From Deltaproteobacteria bacterium (GTDB taxonomy: Bacteria > Desulfobacterota > Desulfobaccia > Desulfobaccales > Desulfobaccaceae), in NCBI GenBank assembly GCA_016874895.1, contig VGSX01000002.1, positions 1 to 37,466 on the forward strand: DNA of 37,466 nucleotides, written 5' to 3'. The translations under genes were made by a program, and so were the position numbers. Shown piece by piece: positions 28,343 to 37,466 of the stretch (the first letter of the stretch is position 1; each line of letters opens with the position of its first letter). The notes beneath the pieces were generated by a model, which had not been told where the DNA came from, searched no databases, and saw only the letters and a list, made by a program, of their open reading frames with translations.

Positions 28343-29875
28343 TTATCTCCTCTTGAGAAGAACTTGTAGCCCCTGGATAATTGTTTCCTTGAGGCCCCGG
28401 TCCTTGGAATGCCTGAGGCTGTCAAGAGAGACCATCCTGCCGAGTTTGCTCAGATAATTCTTCCTGTCCACTATCTGCTCCAAATTAGAAGCCAATTCGC
28501 GAAATTTATCCGGAGGGATATAAGGCGTAAAACAGTTAAGGGGACTTTGGTGGTTATACAAAGATAAATCATCATCTTCAGTTATCAGACCTTCTTGCAA
28601 ACAATAGTAATATGCTTCCGTCCCAGGATATGGAGTGAAGATACTATATAGGATCCGATCACATTTAAGTTTTTTAATAACGTTTATAGTGTCATTTAAT
28701 GTACTGATAGTTTCAAAAGGGAACCCCACCATAAAGAACGTACTGACTCCGATGCCAGCTTTCTTAATTAATTTCACCGCCTGAAGCGCCTCCTCAATAG
28801 TAAAACCTTTCCTGATTTTTTTTAATATCTCATTGTTGCCCGATTCGATTCCCAAAGCTATATTCCGGCAGCCTGCAGATTTCATCCAGCCGATGGTCGT
28901 ATCATTTACTAAATTAACGTGGGTTTCACAACTCCATCTTAGTCCAGGACAATGTTTCACCAATGCATCGCATAAGTCTTTGATGTATTTAGAGTTTACT
29001 CCAAAGGTATCATCATCGAAATGGATGGATCGCAGCCCCTTAGCCATCAATTTTCGAATTTCGGCGGCGACATTGGCCGGCGAGCGAAACCGGGTCCGAT
29101 GGCTCCAGATGTAACGGGAGCCACAAAAGAAGCAATTAAAAGGACACCCCCGGGTGGCGAAAACATTGCCGAAAGCCTGGAGAGGGTAGTGTTCATAATT
29201 AATCAGGACCTCGGCAGCAGTTTCATGGGGAAATCCGAGGCGGTCCAAATCGCCGATATACTTGCGCGGCGGGGTTTCTCTAACCTCCCCGTCCATCCGG
29301 TAACCGATGCCGGGCACGCCTTCCGGGCCGCGCCCCGAATCCAGGGCTAGGAGCAGTTCCGCGATGGTCTCTTCGCCCTCCCCGTAGACCGCAATATCAA
29401 TGTCCAGACATTCCAGGGTCTTATGGCGGACCATGGTGGGATGGGGGCCCCCCACGATCACCAGTATCTGACGGTCGATTTCCTTGGCGATACCGGCTAT
29501 GGCGCAGGCGGCCGGAAAGTTCTGGGTTTTGGCGGAAATTCCCACCACCGCGGGGCGGTGTTCCCGGATAACCGATCGTATTTCCTGCCAGACCGGACCG
29601 GAAGCGTCTCTCAGGTTATGAAGATAATTATCGAAGCCTTGTTTGGCCAGGAAGGCGACTGAAACTCCGGGTTCTTCATTTTTGGGAGAGTAGTCGGCGT
29701 TGAAGGCCTTTACTTCCCAATCGGTTGCTTGGCAAATGGCACTGGACAGGTAGCCCAAAGATAATGGAAAGCGAACCAATGATAAAGATTCTTTATAGAG
29801 GCGGTAAAAGGGAGGTTCTATTAATAGTATTTTCTTTCTGAACCAAGGCATTATAATTTGATGAAGTCGGCTCAA
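28343..29875 (-). CDS. B12-binding-domain radical SAM protein
   Basis: ILLIEPPFYRLYKESLSLVRFPLSLGYLSSA, VIVGGPHPTMVRHKTLECLDIDIAVYGEGEETIAELL, FATRGCPFNCFFCGS, IHFDDDTFGVNSKYIKDLC. Confidence 0.92.
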   Translation of the reverse strand: MSRLHQIIMPWFRKKILLIEPPFYRLYKESLSLVRFPLSLGYLSSAICQATDWEVKAFNADYSPKNEEPGVSVAFLAKQGFDNYLHNLRDASGPVWQEIRSVIREHRPAVVGISAKTQNFPAACAIAGIAKEIDRQILVIVGGPHPTMVRHKTLECLDIDIAVYGEGEETIAELLLALDSGRGPEGVPGIGYRMDGEVRETPPRKYIGDLDRLGFPHETAAEVLINYEHYPLQAFGNVFATRGCPFNCFFCGSRYIWSHRTRFRSPANVAAEIRKLMAKGLRSIHFDDDTFGVNSKYIKDLCDALVKHCPGLRWSCETHVNLVNDTTIGWMKSAGCRNIALGIESGNNEILKKIRKGFTIEEALQAVKLIKKAGIGVSTFFMVGFPFETISTLNDTINVIKKLKCDRILYSIFTPYPGTEAYYYCLQEGLITEDDDLSLYNHQSPLNCFTPYIPPDKFRELASNLEQIVDRKNYLSKLGRMVSLDSLRHSKDRGLKETIIQGLQVLLKRR

Positions 29876-30087
29876 TCACAGGCACTTTACAAAACTCTGG
29901 CTTTTAAACCCTGTGATGATGGGATTGCTTTCCTACTAAATGAGAAAATTCGATGGCGGCAATCAATTTCCAATTTCTTTCAATAAGTTCTCAAGAAGCT
30001 TGTCCTGTAATGGGGGTTTATCATGGGTAAAGCAGACGGCCGTTAGCGGGGGGTGGTGATTTTTATGCTACCGGCTTTTGTTAACGG

Positions 30088-31143
30088 CTACCTCTCCAGC
30101 GGTATCGATTTCCGAACTTTCACCTCTTTAAACATCCACCGGCGGTTGAAGAAAATTAAAGCGCAAACGCTGCCCATGCCGTATGTTAAATGCAGAAGGA
30201 AAAAGAGAATGGGCAGGACAAAGACGAAGGGCCATTCCTCACTCTTGAACGCCGCAGCCAGAGACACTAAAATGGACGACAGACCGTAAACTGAGAGGAG
30301 CGCGAGGAGGAGGTATCGGCAAGGCTCCCACAGTATGCTAAAAAATCCCAAAACCATCAAACTGGTCATAAAGCAGAACGGAACCAAATGACGCCAGGAG
30401 CTTTGGCGCCAGGTGATCATACTCCAATAGCCGTTTCCAAAGGCTTGGCGAAGAAAATCAACGACCTCAGAACGGCATTGATACTTGGTCATCAAACCAG
30501 GATAGAGGAAAAATTTCCATCCCCGGGCCAGGATGCGAGCATGCAGTTCATTGTCTTCGCTGCGGACCAGGTCTTCACGGTATGAACCCACTTCATCGAA
30601 AACCCATTTCCAATAAAAGCCGCAAGGAACCGTATCTACGAACTGGGCGGTCTGGGAATATCGGAATTTGGCATTTCCCACTCCGAAAGGAGTGGAAAGC
30701 ACCTTGGCTATGGCCTGTCCCCAAAAACCTTTCCCCACTGTCTGCCATGGTCCCCCCACACAGGCTACCTTGTCTTTTTTCTTCTCAAGTAACAGCCGGA
30801 CACCATTACTAATATAATTACGGGGAATCGACACGTGGGCGTCCACCCGACAGACTATGTCACCCCGGGTGGCGCGCAAGGCCAGGTTGAGCGCCGGTGC
30901 CTGGATTCGCTTGGGGTTATCCAGGATGGTAATGCTCAATTCGGGATGGGCTTGGGAGAACTCCTGGATAATGGTCTTGGTGGCGTCTTCGGAAGCCCCG
31001 TCAACGAAAATAAGCTCTCGCAGACTGGCCGGGTAATCCTGTTGCAGGTAATCATTTACCAAATTTCCAAAACATTCTTCCGCATTTCGCGCCACTATAA
31101 TGATTGATACAAATAATTTGTCAGGATCGTTATGGTTTTCCAT
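30088..31143 (-). CDS. Glycosyltransferase family 2 (membrane-associated)
   Basis: VSIIIVARNAEECFGNLVNDYLQQDYPASLRELIFVDGASEDAT, DIVCRVDAHVSIP, C-terminal hydrophobic segments. Confidence 0.92.
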   Translation of the reverse strand: MENHNDPDKLFVSIIIVARNAEECFGNLVNDYLQQDYPASLRELIFVDGASEDATKTIIQEFSQAHPELSITILDNPKRIQAPALNLALRATRGDIVCRVDAHVSIPRNYISNGVRLLLEKKKDKVACVGGPWQTVGKGFWGQAIAKVLSTPFGVGNAKFRYSQTAQFVDTVPCGFYWKWVFDEVGSYREDLVRSEDNELHARILARGWKFFLYPGLMTKYQCRSEVVDFLRQAFGNGYWSMITWRQSSWRHLVPFCFMTSLMVLGFFSILWEPCRYLLLALLSVYGLSSILVSLAAAFKSEEWPFVFVLPILFFLLHLTYGMGSVCALIFFNRRWMFKEVKVRKSIPLER

Positions 31144-31669
31144 GGGACCTCGGCATGGTATTACGCACTAGGAAAAGTCATAGGGTTTATTGCCGGCAAC
31201 TTATGGGAAGCAGCTCTTGTAGGCCCGTTTATCCCTATGAACGCCGCCACTGATAAGGGTCAATCCCCCTTCGCGCTTTCGGAGATTTACAATTAATTAT
31301 AACCCGGAGACAGCACAGCATAAAGCAATGAAAAGCGGCGGGATATTAATTGAGCCGCTGGCGAAATACATCGCAAAATCTGTTTAGAAGTGGGCCAAAT
31401 CATAGTGGTCAAGCAGCATAACTTGTTGTCATATCGGGAAAATAAATTTTCCCGGAGGTCCTGTGAGTAAGACTGGCAGCGCCAACGGCTCCTTCTTCGG
31501 GCAACTTCCTCTCCGACCAACTGTGGCGTCGGCGCCACCGATTTCTTCCCAATTTCTCCCGGGCGTGGACTTTACCCCTGAGGTGAGTGACACCGGAGAC
31601 GAGTTTGACAACCCTTTGCCGCCAAGATATGATGCATTTAAGGAAAGAGCCTGAGGTAACGGATTTTAT

Positions 31670-32659
31670 ATGAAGTGGGAAGAAAAAAAGGTCCTGGTCA
31701 CTGGCGCCGGCGGGTTTATTGGCAGTCATCTGGTAGAACGGCTGGTGGAGCTGGGCGCCCAAGTACGGGCCCTGGTGCGTTATAATTCCCGGAATGAGTG
31801 GGGCTTACTGGAAATGTTGCCGGTTTCGATAAAAAAGGACCTGGAAGTCATAACCGGGGACATTACCGATCCCTTCGGGGCGGGCCGGATGATCCAGGGG
31901 TGCCAGGTGGTATTTCACCTGGCCGCACTGATTGCCATCCCGTACTCCTACGTGGCTCCCTCCCAATTTGTGGTGGTCAACTGCGGCGGCACCTTAAACC
32001 TGTTGGAGGCAGCCCGGCAGCAGGAAGTGGAGTGTTTCGTCCACACTTCCACCAGTGAGACTTATGGCACCGCCCAATATATCCCCATTAACGAGGCTCA
32101 TCCTTTAAAGGGCCAGTCTCCCTATGCCGCCAGCAAGATCGGGGCCGACAAATTGGCGGAGAGCTATTACCTCTCCTTTGGCGTGCCCGTGGCCACCATC
32201 CGGCCCTTTAACACCTACGGCCCCCGGCAATCGGCTCGAGCCGTCATTCCTACCATTATCAGCCAAGCTTTAAACGGCCAGGTTATCCGTCTGGGCAGCC
32301 TGGCCCCGGTGCGGGATTTGAGTTATGTCAGCGACACGGTGGCTGGTTTCATCAAAGTGGCAGAGACCCCCAAAGCCGTGGGTGAGGTGATCAATATCGG
32401 CTATGGGAAATCAATCTCCATCGGTACACTGGCGGAGAAGGTCGTGGAGTTGTTGGGCGGAGACAAAAGAATCGTTACGGAAGATGAAAGGGTTCGTCCC
32501 CAGGACAGCGAGGTGATGGAACTGCTCTGCGACAACCGCAAGGCCCGGGAGCTGCTGGGCTGGGAACCCCGGATGAGCCTGGAAGAAGGCCTACTTCAGA
32601 CCATCAGGTTTATCGAGCAGAACCTATCCCGCTACAAACCGGAGATTTACTGTGTCTAA
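31670..32659 (+). CDS. NAD-dependent nucleotide-sugar 4,6-dehydratase/epimerase (LegB-like SDR)
   Basis: KKVLVTGAGGFIGSHLVERL, VVFHLAALIAIPYSYVAPSQFVVVNCGGTLNLLEAA, TSTSETYGTAQYIPINEAHPLKGQSPYAASKIGADKL. Confidence 0.88.
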   Translation: MKWEEKKVLVTGAGGFIGSHLVERLVELGAQVRALVRYNSRNEWGLLEMLPVSIKKDLEVITGDITDPFGAGRMIQGCQVVFHLAALIAIPYSYVAPSQFVVVNCGGTLNLLEAARQQEVECFVHTSTSETYGTAQYIPINEAHPLKGQSPYAASKIGADKLAESYYLSFGVPVATIRPFNTYGPRQSARAVIPTIISQALNGQVIRLGSLAPVRDLSYVSDTVAGFIKVAETPKAVGEVINIGYGKSISIGTLAEKVVELLGGDKRIVTEDERVRPQDSEVMELLCDNRKARELLGWEPRMSLEEGLLQTIRFIEQNLSRYKPEIYCV

Positions 32660-33818
32660 GCCGGAGACCCCCTGGAAGGTCCCCCTGGCTGACGTGAAAC
32701 TGGAGCCAGAGGAATTGGTGGCGGTGACCGCGGTGTTGCAATCCGGCTGGCTGTCCATGGGCCCCAAGACTGAGGAATTTGAAGGCCGTTTCGCCGAATA
32801 TTTAGGAGTCAAACATTGCTTTGCGGTGGCCAACGGCACGGCCGCCCTGCACCTGGCGGTGGAGGCGCTGGGTCTGGAAGCAGGCGATGAGGTTCTCTGT
32901 CCCGCCCTGACTTTCGTAGCCACGGCCAATGCCATACTTTACACCGGGGCCCGGCCGGTCTTTGTTGACATCAATGGCCCCCATGATCTTAACCTATCTG
33001 TTGACGACGCGGCCGGTAAAATCACGGAACGCACCAGGGCCGTCATGGTGGTCCACTATGGCGGCTATCCCTGTAATATGGACGGCGTCAGGGCCTTGGC
33101 CGCCCGGCATGACTTGAAGATCATTGAAGACTGCGCCCATGCCCCCGGGGCCGTCTATCACTCCGCCCAGGGCGTCCGAATGGCGGGCGCCATGGGTGAT
33201 GTGGGCTGTTTCAGTTTCTTTGCCAACAAGAACATGACCACCGGCGAAGGCGGCATGGTGGCCACCAACGACCAACAATTGGCCGACCAAATCAGGACCC
33301 GGCGCTCCCATGGCATGACCACCCTTACCTGGCACCGACACCGGGGCCATAGTTTCAGTTACGACGTGGTGGCCAGGGGTTATAATTACCGGCTGGATGA
33401 GATGCGGGCCGCCCTGGGCCTAGTGCAGCTGGCGCGGCTGCCCCAAAGGAACTCCCGCCGGGGTCGGCTGGTTCGAGCATACCAGGAAAAATTGCGCTCT
33501 CTCGGGGGAATCGAGCTTCCGTTCCTGGGCTCCCCCCCCGGCGGAGCATACCACCTTTTTCCCATTATTTTAAAGGACGGCGATCGCGCCGCCTTCATGC
33601 AAATGCTGGCTCAGAAAGGCATTCAGACCAGTATTCATTATCCCCCGGTGCACACATTTTCCTATTACCGGCGGCAGTGGCCCCCGGATTTCGACCACCG
33701 CCTGCCCCGCACTGAAGACGCCGCTTCTCGGCTGGTGACCCTGCCGCTCTTCCCGGAGATGACTGCGGCCCAGCAGGAATTGGTGGTGGAATCGGTTCGG
33801 GAGTTTTTTGGTGCCTAA
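32652..33818 (+). CDS. DegT/DnrJ/EryC1 PLP-dependent sugar aminotransferase
   Basis: GWLSMGPKTEEFEGRFAEYLGVKHCFAVANGTAALHLAVEALGLEAGDEVLCPALTFVATANAI, IIEDCAHAPGA, FSFFANKNMTTGEGGMV, NYRLDEMRAALGLVQL. Confidence 0.94.
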   Translation: MSKPETPWKVPLADVKLEPEELVAVTAVLQSGWLSMGPKTEEFEGRFAEYLGVKHCFAVANGTAALHLAVEALGLEAGDEVLCPALTFVATANAILYTGARPVFVDINGPHDLNLSVDDAAGKITERTRAVMVVHYGGYPCNMDGVRALAARHDLKIIEDCAHAPGAVYHSAQGVRMAGAMGDVGCFSFFANKNMTTGEGGMVATNDQQLADQIRTRRSHGMTTLTWHRHRGHSFSYDVVARGYNYRLDEMRAALGLVQLARLPQRNSRRGRLVRAYQEKLRSLGGIELPFLGSPPGGAYHLFPIILKDGDRAAFMQMLAQKGIQTSIHYPPVHTFSYYRRQWPPDFDHRLPRTEDAASRLVTLPLFPEMTAAQQELVVESVREFFGA

Positions 33819-33950
33819 CCTCCCTTCACAAGTGCAGGCGAAGGCCAGGCTTCGATGGGGGCCTGGGACGATGATGAGGCCCAGGAATGGGGGGGTGGGA
33901 CGAAATTGTCGGTTAAGGGTTTTCGTCGGTAATGGCGGCGGGGAGCGGGC

Positions 33951-34954
33951 ATGAACCTTGACAACCCGGACATCACGGTGGTGGTGCTGACATACAACCG
34001 CGCCGGTATGCTGCGGCAGGCGCTGGCAACTTTGGTTAACCAGGTAACTGACGATCAATTCTCCTTCGAGATCCTGGTGGTGGATGACGGCTCTACGGAT
34101 AACACCACCGCGGTGGTCCGGGAAGTCTCGGAAAGCGCCGGCGCCTTGCTGGTCCGGTACCTTTACAAAGACCACGGGGGGGAAGGTGATTCCAGAAATA
34201 AGGGGGTGGCTGCGGCGCTGGGCCAATGGGTGGTCTTTTGCGATGACGACCAGTTGGCCGACCCCAGGTGGCTGGCGGAACTTTATCAAATAGCCCGGGA
34301 GACCGGGGCCAGGTGTGTGGATGGGGCCGTCTATCTGAAGCTCCCTCAAAGGTCCTCGTTTGAACTAACTCCCAAAGTTCGCCGCATCTTTGGGGAGAAG
34401 ACTCCTCAGGGGTATGGGCCATATTCCACCAGGGATACCGTGGGGGCCGGCAACATCCTGATTCACAAGTCCCTGTTCAACCATGTGGGGGGTTTTGACC
34501 CCACCTTCCGGCAGGGCGTGGACACGGATTTTTTCTGGAGGGTGGAAAAGCAGGGGATAAAGATTCGTTTTGCCCCGCAAGCTCGAATTCACCACATCAT
34601 TCCTCATCTCCGGCTGAACTTTCCATATCTCCGGGAGAGCTGCCTGAGGCAAGGGTTTGCCTACGCCCGGCTGCTGCTCAAATACGAGGGCCCGGGCAGA
34701 CTGGCTCTTGCAGGGAGCTGGCGAATGGCAGTGGCCCTGGGCCGGGATCTGCCATTGATGTTAGGGGGGGGATTTTGCACAAGCCCTCCTGGCTGATAGA
34801 TGGCCAGTGCGGTTGGTGGTACAGCCTGGGTTTTGTGCGGGGAATGCTTTTTCTTCTTTTCCCCCGAGTGTTGCCCCAACAAAACTTTATCCGCTCATTG
34901 GACCAGCACTATCATGCTGAATTTAACTCCTCCTCGATGGCGGAGTGTCCCTAA
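33951..34954 (+). CDS. Glycosyltransferase family 2, prematurely stopped at 34796 by the reading phase of a G8 tract
   Basis: VVVLTYNRAGMLRQALATLVNQ, ILVVDDGSTDNT, VFCDDDQLADPRWLAEL, HVGGFDPTFRQGVDTDFFWRV. After GGGGGGGG (34764-34771) the +1-G frame reads ILHKPSWLIDGQCGWWYSLGFVRGMLFLLFPRVLPQQNFIRSL... to TAA at 34952-34954. Confidence 0.8.
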
Positions 34955-34972
34955 AGCCCGCGAAAATTTCTC

Positions 34973-35848
34973 ATGTCTCCAAACCGCTTTCTCGTCATTA
35001 CACCCGCTCGTAACGAAGAACAGTACCTCGGCCAGACCATCGCCTCAATAGTCTCCCAAACTGTCCTCCCCCAGGAATGGATAATTGTCGATGACGGCTC
35101 CCGCGATGCGACGGCCGCTATCGCCCAGAGAGCCGCGGGGGCCAACCCCTGGATAAAGGTAGTGAGGCGCCGGGACCGGGGGTACCGGGACGTAGGGTCG
35201 GGCATGGTGGACGCTTTTTATTTAGGATTGAATAATGTCAAAGAAGACAACTATGATTTTATCTTTATAATAGACGCGGACGTTGTTCTCAGTAGAGATT
35301 ATTTTAAAGTAATTTTAAATAAATTTTCGGAAAATCCCCGATTAGGCATTGCCGGGGGAACGTTGTATGAACCGAGACATGGAAAGTTTTGTAAAACGAT
35401 ATTGATGCCCTGGCGTACTTACGGCGCGGCAAAATGCTGGAGAAGAACCTGTTTCCAAGATATTGGCGGACTGGTCAAGCACATTGGCTGGGACAACATC
35501 GATAATTTCAATGCCATGATGCGGGGCTGGGAAACCAGGGTCTTTGAAGATGAGGCATTGAAAACTTACCACCTGCGCCCCATGGGATGGTCGGAAAAAA
35601 GTCCTTATACAACCTGGATTAGAAGCGGCAATGCCTTGTACTTTATGGGAGCGCACCCGCTCTGGGTCCTGGCCAGTTCGGTATATCATTTCCAGGATTA
35701 CCCTTATGTAATTGGCGGTCTCTGCACCATTTTGGGTTATCTGCAAGCATTGCTCAAGGGAGCGAAACCTTACGATGACAGGGAATTTCGGAATTTTTTG
35801 TGGAAATGGCAGTTAAAGAAATTAAGCGAGTTACTGGGACTGCATTGA
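34973..35848 (+). CDS. Glycosyltransferase family 2
   Basis: FLVITPARNEEQYLGQTIASIVSQTVLPQEWIIVDDGSRDAT, IFIIDADVVLSRDYF, C-terminal WSEKSPYTTWIRSGNALYFMG. Confidence 0.9.
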   Translation: MSPNRFLVITPARNEEQYLGQTIASIVSQTVLPQEWIIVDDGSRDATAAIAQRAAGANPWIKVVRRRDRGYRDVGSGMVDAFYLGLNNVKEDNYDFIFIIDADVVLSRDYFKVILNKFSENPRLGIAGGTLYEPRHGKFCKTILMPWRTYGAAKCWRRTCFQDIGGLVKHIGWDNIDNFNAMMRGWETRVFEDEALKTYHLRPMGWSEKSPYTTWIRSGNALYFMGAHPLWVLASSVYHFQDYPYVIGGLCTILGYLQALLKGAKPYDDREFRNFLWKWQLKKLSELLGLH

Positions 35849-36717
35849 ACTCCATAATAAAATCATGGTTGAAGGGAGCATTGAGTGGCGCCTTCTGCCG
35901 TTTTGCCGGCGGGAGTCATAAGACCGGCCCCCGGGTCCCCGTGCTGTGTTATCATCGGGTATTGCCGGAGGTGGGCGGCGATGGGGGGCATGACTTTTTA
36001 TCAATCTCTTCGGAACAATTCGCCTCCCAGATGAAGTTCTTGTCCCGGGAAGGCTTTTATACGCTGACTCTGGAAGAATATGCCCGAATGGCCCGGGGCT
36101 TACAGCCCCTGATCCGGCGTTCCATCCTCATAACCTTTGACGATGGTTTTGCTGATAATTTCCAAATTGCCTGGCCCCTGGCCCAGGAATACAATGCCAA
36201 GCTAAATCTCTTTATTTGCACGGGCTTGGTGAGCCAGAGTAACCCGGTAATCATGATGGAAGACGGTTATCTGATCGCTGACTCCGGTCCCTCGGCGGCC
36301 AGCTTTCAGAATGCGAAGCTCCGGGAGCTGTCCCGGCCTCTGACTTGGCAGGAGTTGGGCGAAATGCGGGACTCCGGGGTGCAGATGGGGTTCCACAGTC
36401 ATAGCCATCGCAACCTGGCCCGATTAAGCGCGGATGCCCTGGCGGCGGAGGTGGAAACGGGGCTGGATCTGTTTGTTAAGAAACTGGGGTATCGCCCCCG
36501 GCTCATGGCCTTGCCCTATGGCCGCCGGGAACACCATCACCCGAAAATGATAGCCTTTTTAAGGAGCCGGGGGCTGGAGGTGATTTTCTCCGTGCGTTTC
36601 GGCCGGGCCAAGCTGCCTACCCGTCAGCCCGTTTTGCCTCGAATCACCATCTTCCCTCAAGACGACCTCACCACCTTCAAGCGCAAGATTTTCGGGGCCT
36701 ATGATTGGCTAGGTTAA
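35800..36717 (+). CDS. Polysaccharide deacetylase (NodB-like)
   Basis: VPVLCYHRVLPE, ILITFDDGFADNFQIAWPLAQEYNAKLNLFICTGLV, MGFHSHSHRNLARL, MALPYGRREHH. Start uncertain; overlaps the GT2 gene. Confidence 0.9.
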   Translation: MEMAVKEIKRVTGTALNSIIKSWLKGALSGAFCRFAGGSHKTGPRVPVLCYHRVLPEVGGDGGHDFLSISSEQFASQMKFLSREGFYTLTLEEYARMARGLQPLIRRSILITFDDGFADNFQIAWPLAQEYNAKLNLFICTGLVSQSNPVIMMEDGYLIADSGPSAASFQNAKLRELSRPLTWQELGEMRDSGVQMGFHSHSHRNLARLSADALAAEVETGLDLFVKKLGYRPRLMALPYGRREHHHPKMIAFLRSRGLEVIFSVRFGRAKLPTRQPVLPRITIFPQDDLTTFKRKIFGAYDWLG

Positions 36718-36769
36718 TTCCCTGAATAAACCCGAGAAACCGAAGCTGCTGGCCCCCCCGACGAATCTC

Positions 36770-37363
36770 CTAATCCAGGGTTTGCAGGATTTTGCGCTTT
36801 AACAGATGGCGTTGAAAAATGTTCTGCAACCCCATGGGAACCCAGCGCTGGGGGCGGATGAAATCTTGCACATGTTGGGGAAGCCGGCGCTTCAGGAAAT
36901 CGCGCAGGCGCCGGGGCATCCAGGTATCGTGAAGGGAAAAAGGAAACCGCTCCCCGCAGGAACTGCCGTTGTGGGAGCATACCTGGCAGAGCTTCAGACC
37001 CCGCCGGCCGGTGGATAGCAGTTTACTCCGGTAATATTGGAACCTCGGGGAATGCCAGATGTCTTCCAGCCGTTGGCGGGCCACATCTCCCATGATCACA
37101 TCGCAATACATGTCACCGCAACAAAGACTGACCATGCCGTTGGGACGGACCACCACCATGTCGAAGGGCCGCAGGCAAGGGCGAAGAAGATCTATGTATG
37201 GCGAAAACCTTCCCTTTCTAATCTCTCCGGCCCGATTTTCCAGCTTGTTTTCGGGGATGCGCATGTCGTTAAGAATAACCTCGGGAAACCTGGCATAGGG
37301 AGCCAACCGATGGTACCCGGCATCGTCATAAATGCTTAGTACTATAACGTTAAGTGTTGACAA
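36770..37363 (-). pseudogene. C-terminal fragment of a radical SAM/SPASM protein, lacking the radical SAM core
   Basis: LRPCLRPFDMVVVRPNGMVSLCCGDMYCDVIMGDVARQRLEDIWHSPRFQYYRSKLLSTGRRGLKLCQVCSHNG matches SPASM-type C-termini; no CxxxCxxC upstream within the ORF. Confidence 0.6.
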
Positions 37364-37392
37364 TTAATTTCCCATGTGCAAACATGGGGAGC

Positions 37393-37466
37393 ATGGACAA
37401 ACAAGAATTGCTCGAGGCCCGTGGTCGCCTGGAGGCTTTTCTTGAGCCGCTTTTGCTCATGTTGGG
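37393..37466 (+). CDS. Possible transposase N-terminus, cut by the window edge
   Basis: MDKQELLEARGRLEAFLEPLLLML resembles IS701-type transposase N-termini; only about 24 codons visible. Confidence 0.35.
   Translation, partial: MDKQELLEARGRLEAFLEPLLLML

Noticed and set aside
31524-31539. Perfect hairpin GTGGCG-TCGG-CGCCAC in the intergenic region upstream of the LegB-like gene
   Set aside because: No T-tract or conserved riboswitch motif recognised; one 6 bp stem in GC-rich DNA is expected by chance.
31463-31654. Small + strand ORF (63 aa, GTG start with GGAGG upstream) before the LegB-like gene
   Set aside because: Low-complexity, proline/serine-rich with no recognised motif, in a divergent intergenic region; coding status cannot be supported.
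1-37466. CRISPR arrays, tRNA or rRNA genes
   Set aside because: No regularly spaced repeats, cloverleaf-like segments or rRNA motifs were seen by eye.

Overview
The window is a large capsule/exopolysaccharide (EPS) biosynthesis locus of Wzx/Wzy type, probably from a Desulfobacterota-like bacterium (host is inferred from gene style only). The left edge (about 1-2300) is decayed mobile DNA: a multiply frameshifted phage terminase-like relic and a broken IS5-type transposase. A mostly + strand cluster follows: Wza-like export lipoprotein, Wzc-like BY-kinase, an initiating sugar-phosphate transferase fused to the membrane/Rossmann half of a CapD/WbpM-type protein, a nucleotidyltransferase, the separate catalytic half of a WbpM-type 4,6-dehydratase, an uncharacterised possible TIM-barrel protein, four methyltransferases, a Wzx flippase, a Wzy polymerase/ligase, radical SAM enzymes, GT4 and GT2 glycosyltransferases, two polysaccharide deacetylases, several nucleotide-sugar SDRs and a DegT aminotransferase. 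The main points of interest are: (1) two divergent SQD1-like (UDP-sulfoquinovose synthase-like) paralogs, suggesting a sulfonated or otherwise 6-modified sugar in the polymer; (2) a CapD/WbpM protein split over two genes, with its membrane half fused to the initiating transferase; (3) an intact IS630 element with TA duplication and inverted repeats, whose in-silico excision rejoins a beta-helix/tailspike-like reading frame; (4) a GT2 gene truncated at a G8 tract, where one extra G would restore a long C-terminal extension (possible phase variation); (5) an orphan C-terminal formyltransferase fragment overlapping a GT2 gene by ATGA; (6) a candidate sigma-54 promoter upstream of the export gene. 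No tRNA, rRNA or CRISPR array was recognised. All family assignments are from reading motifs, without database searches.
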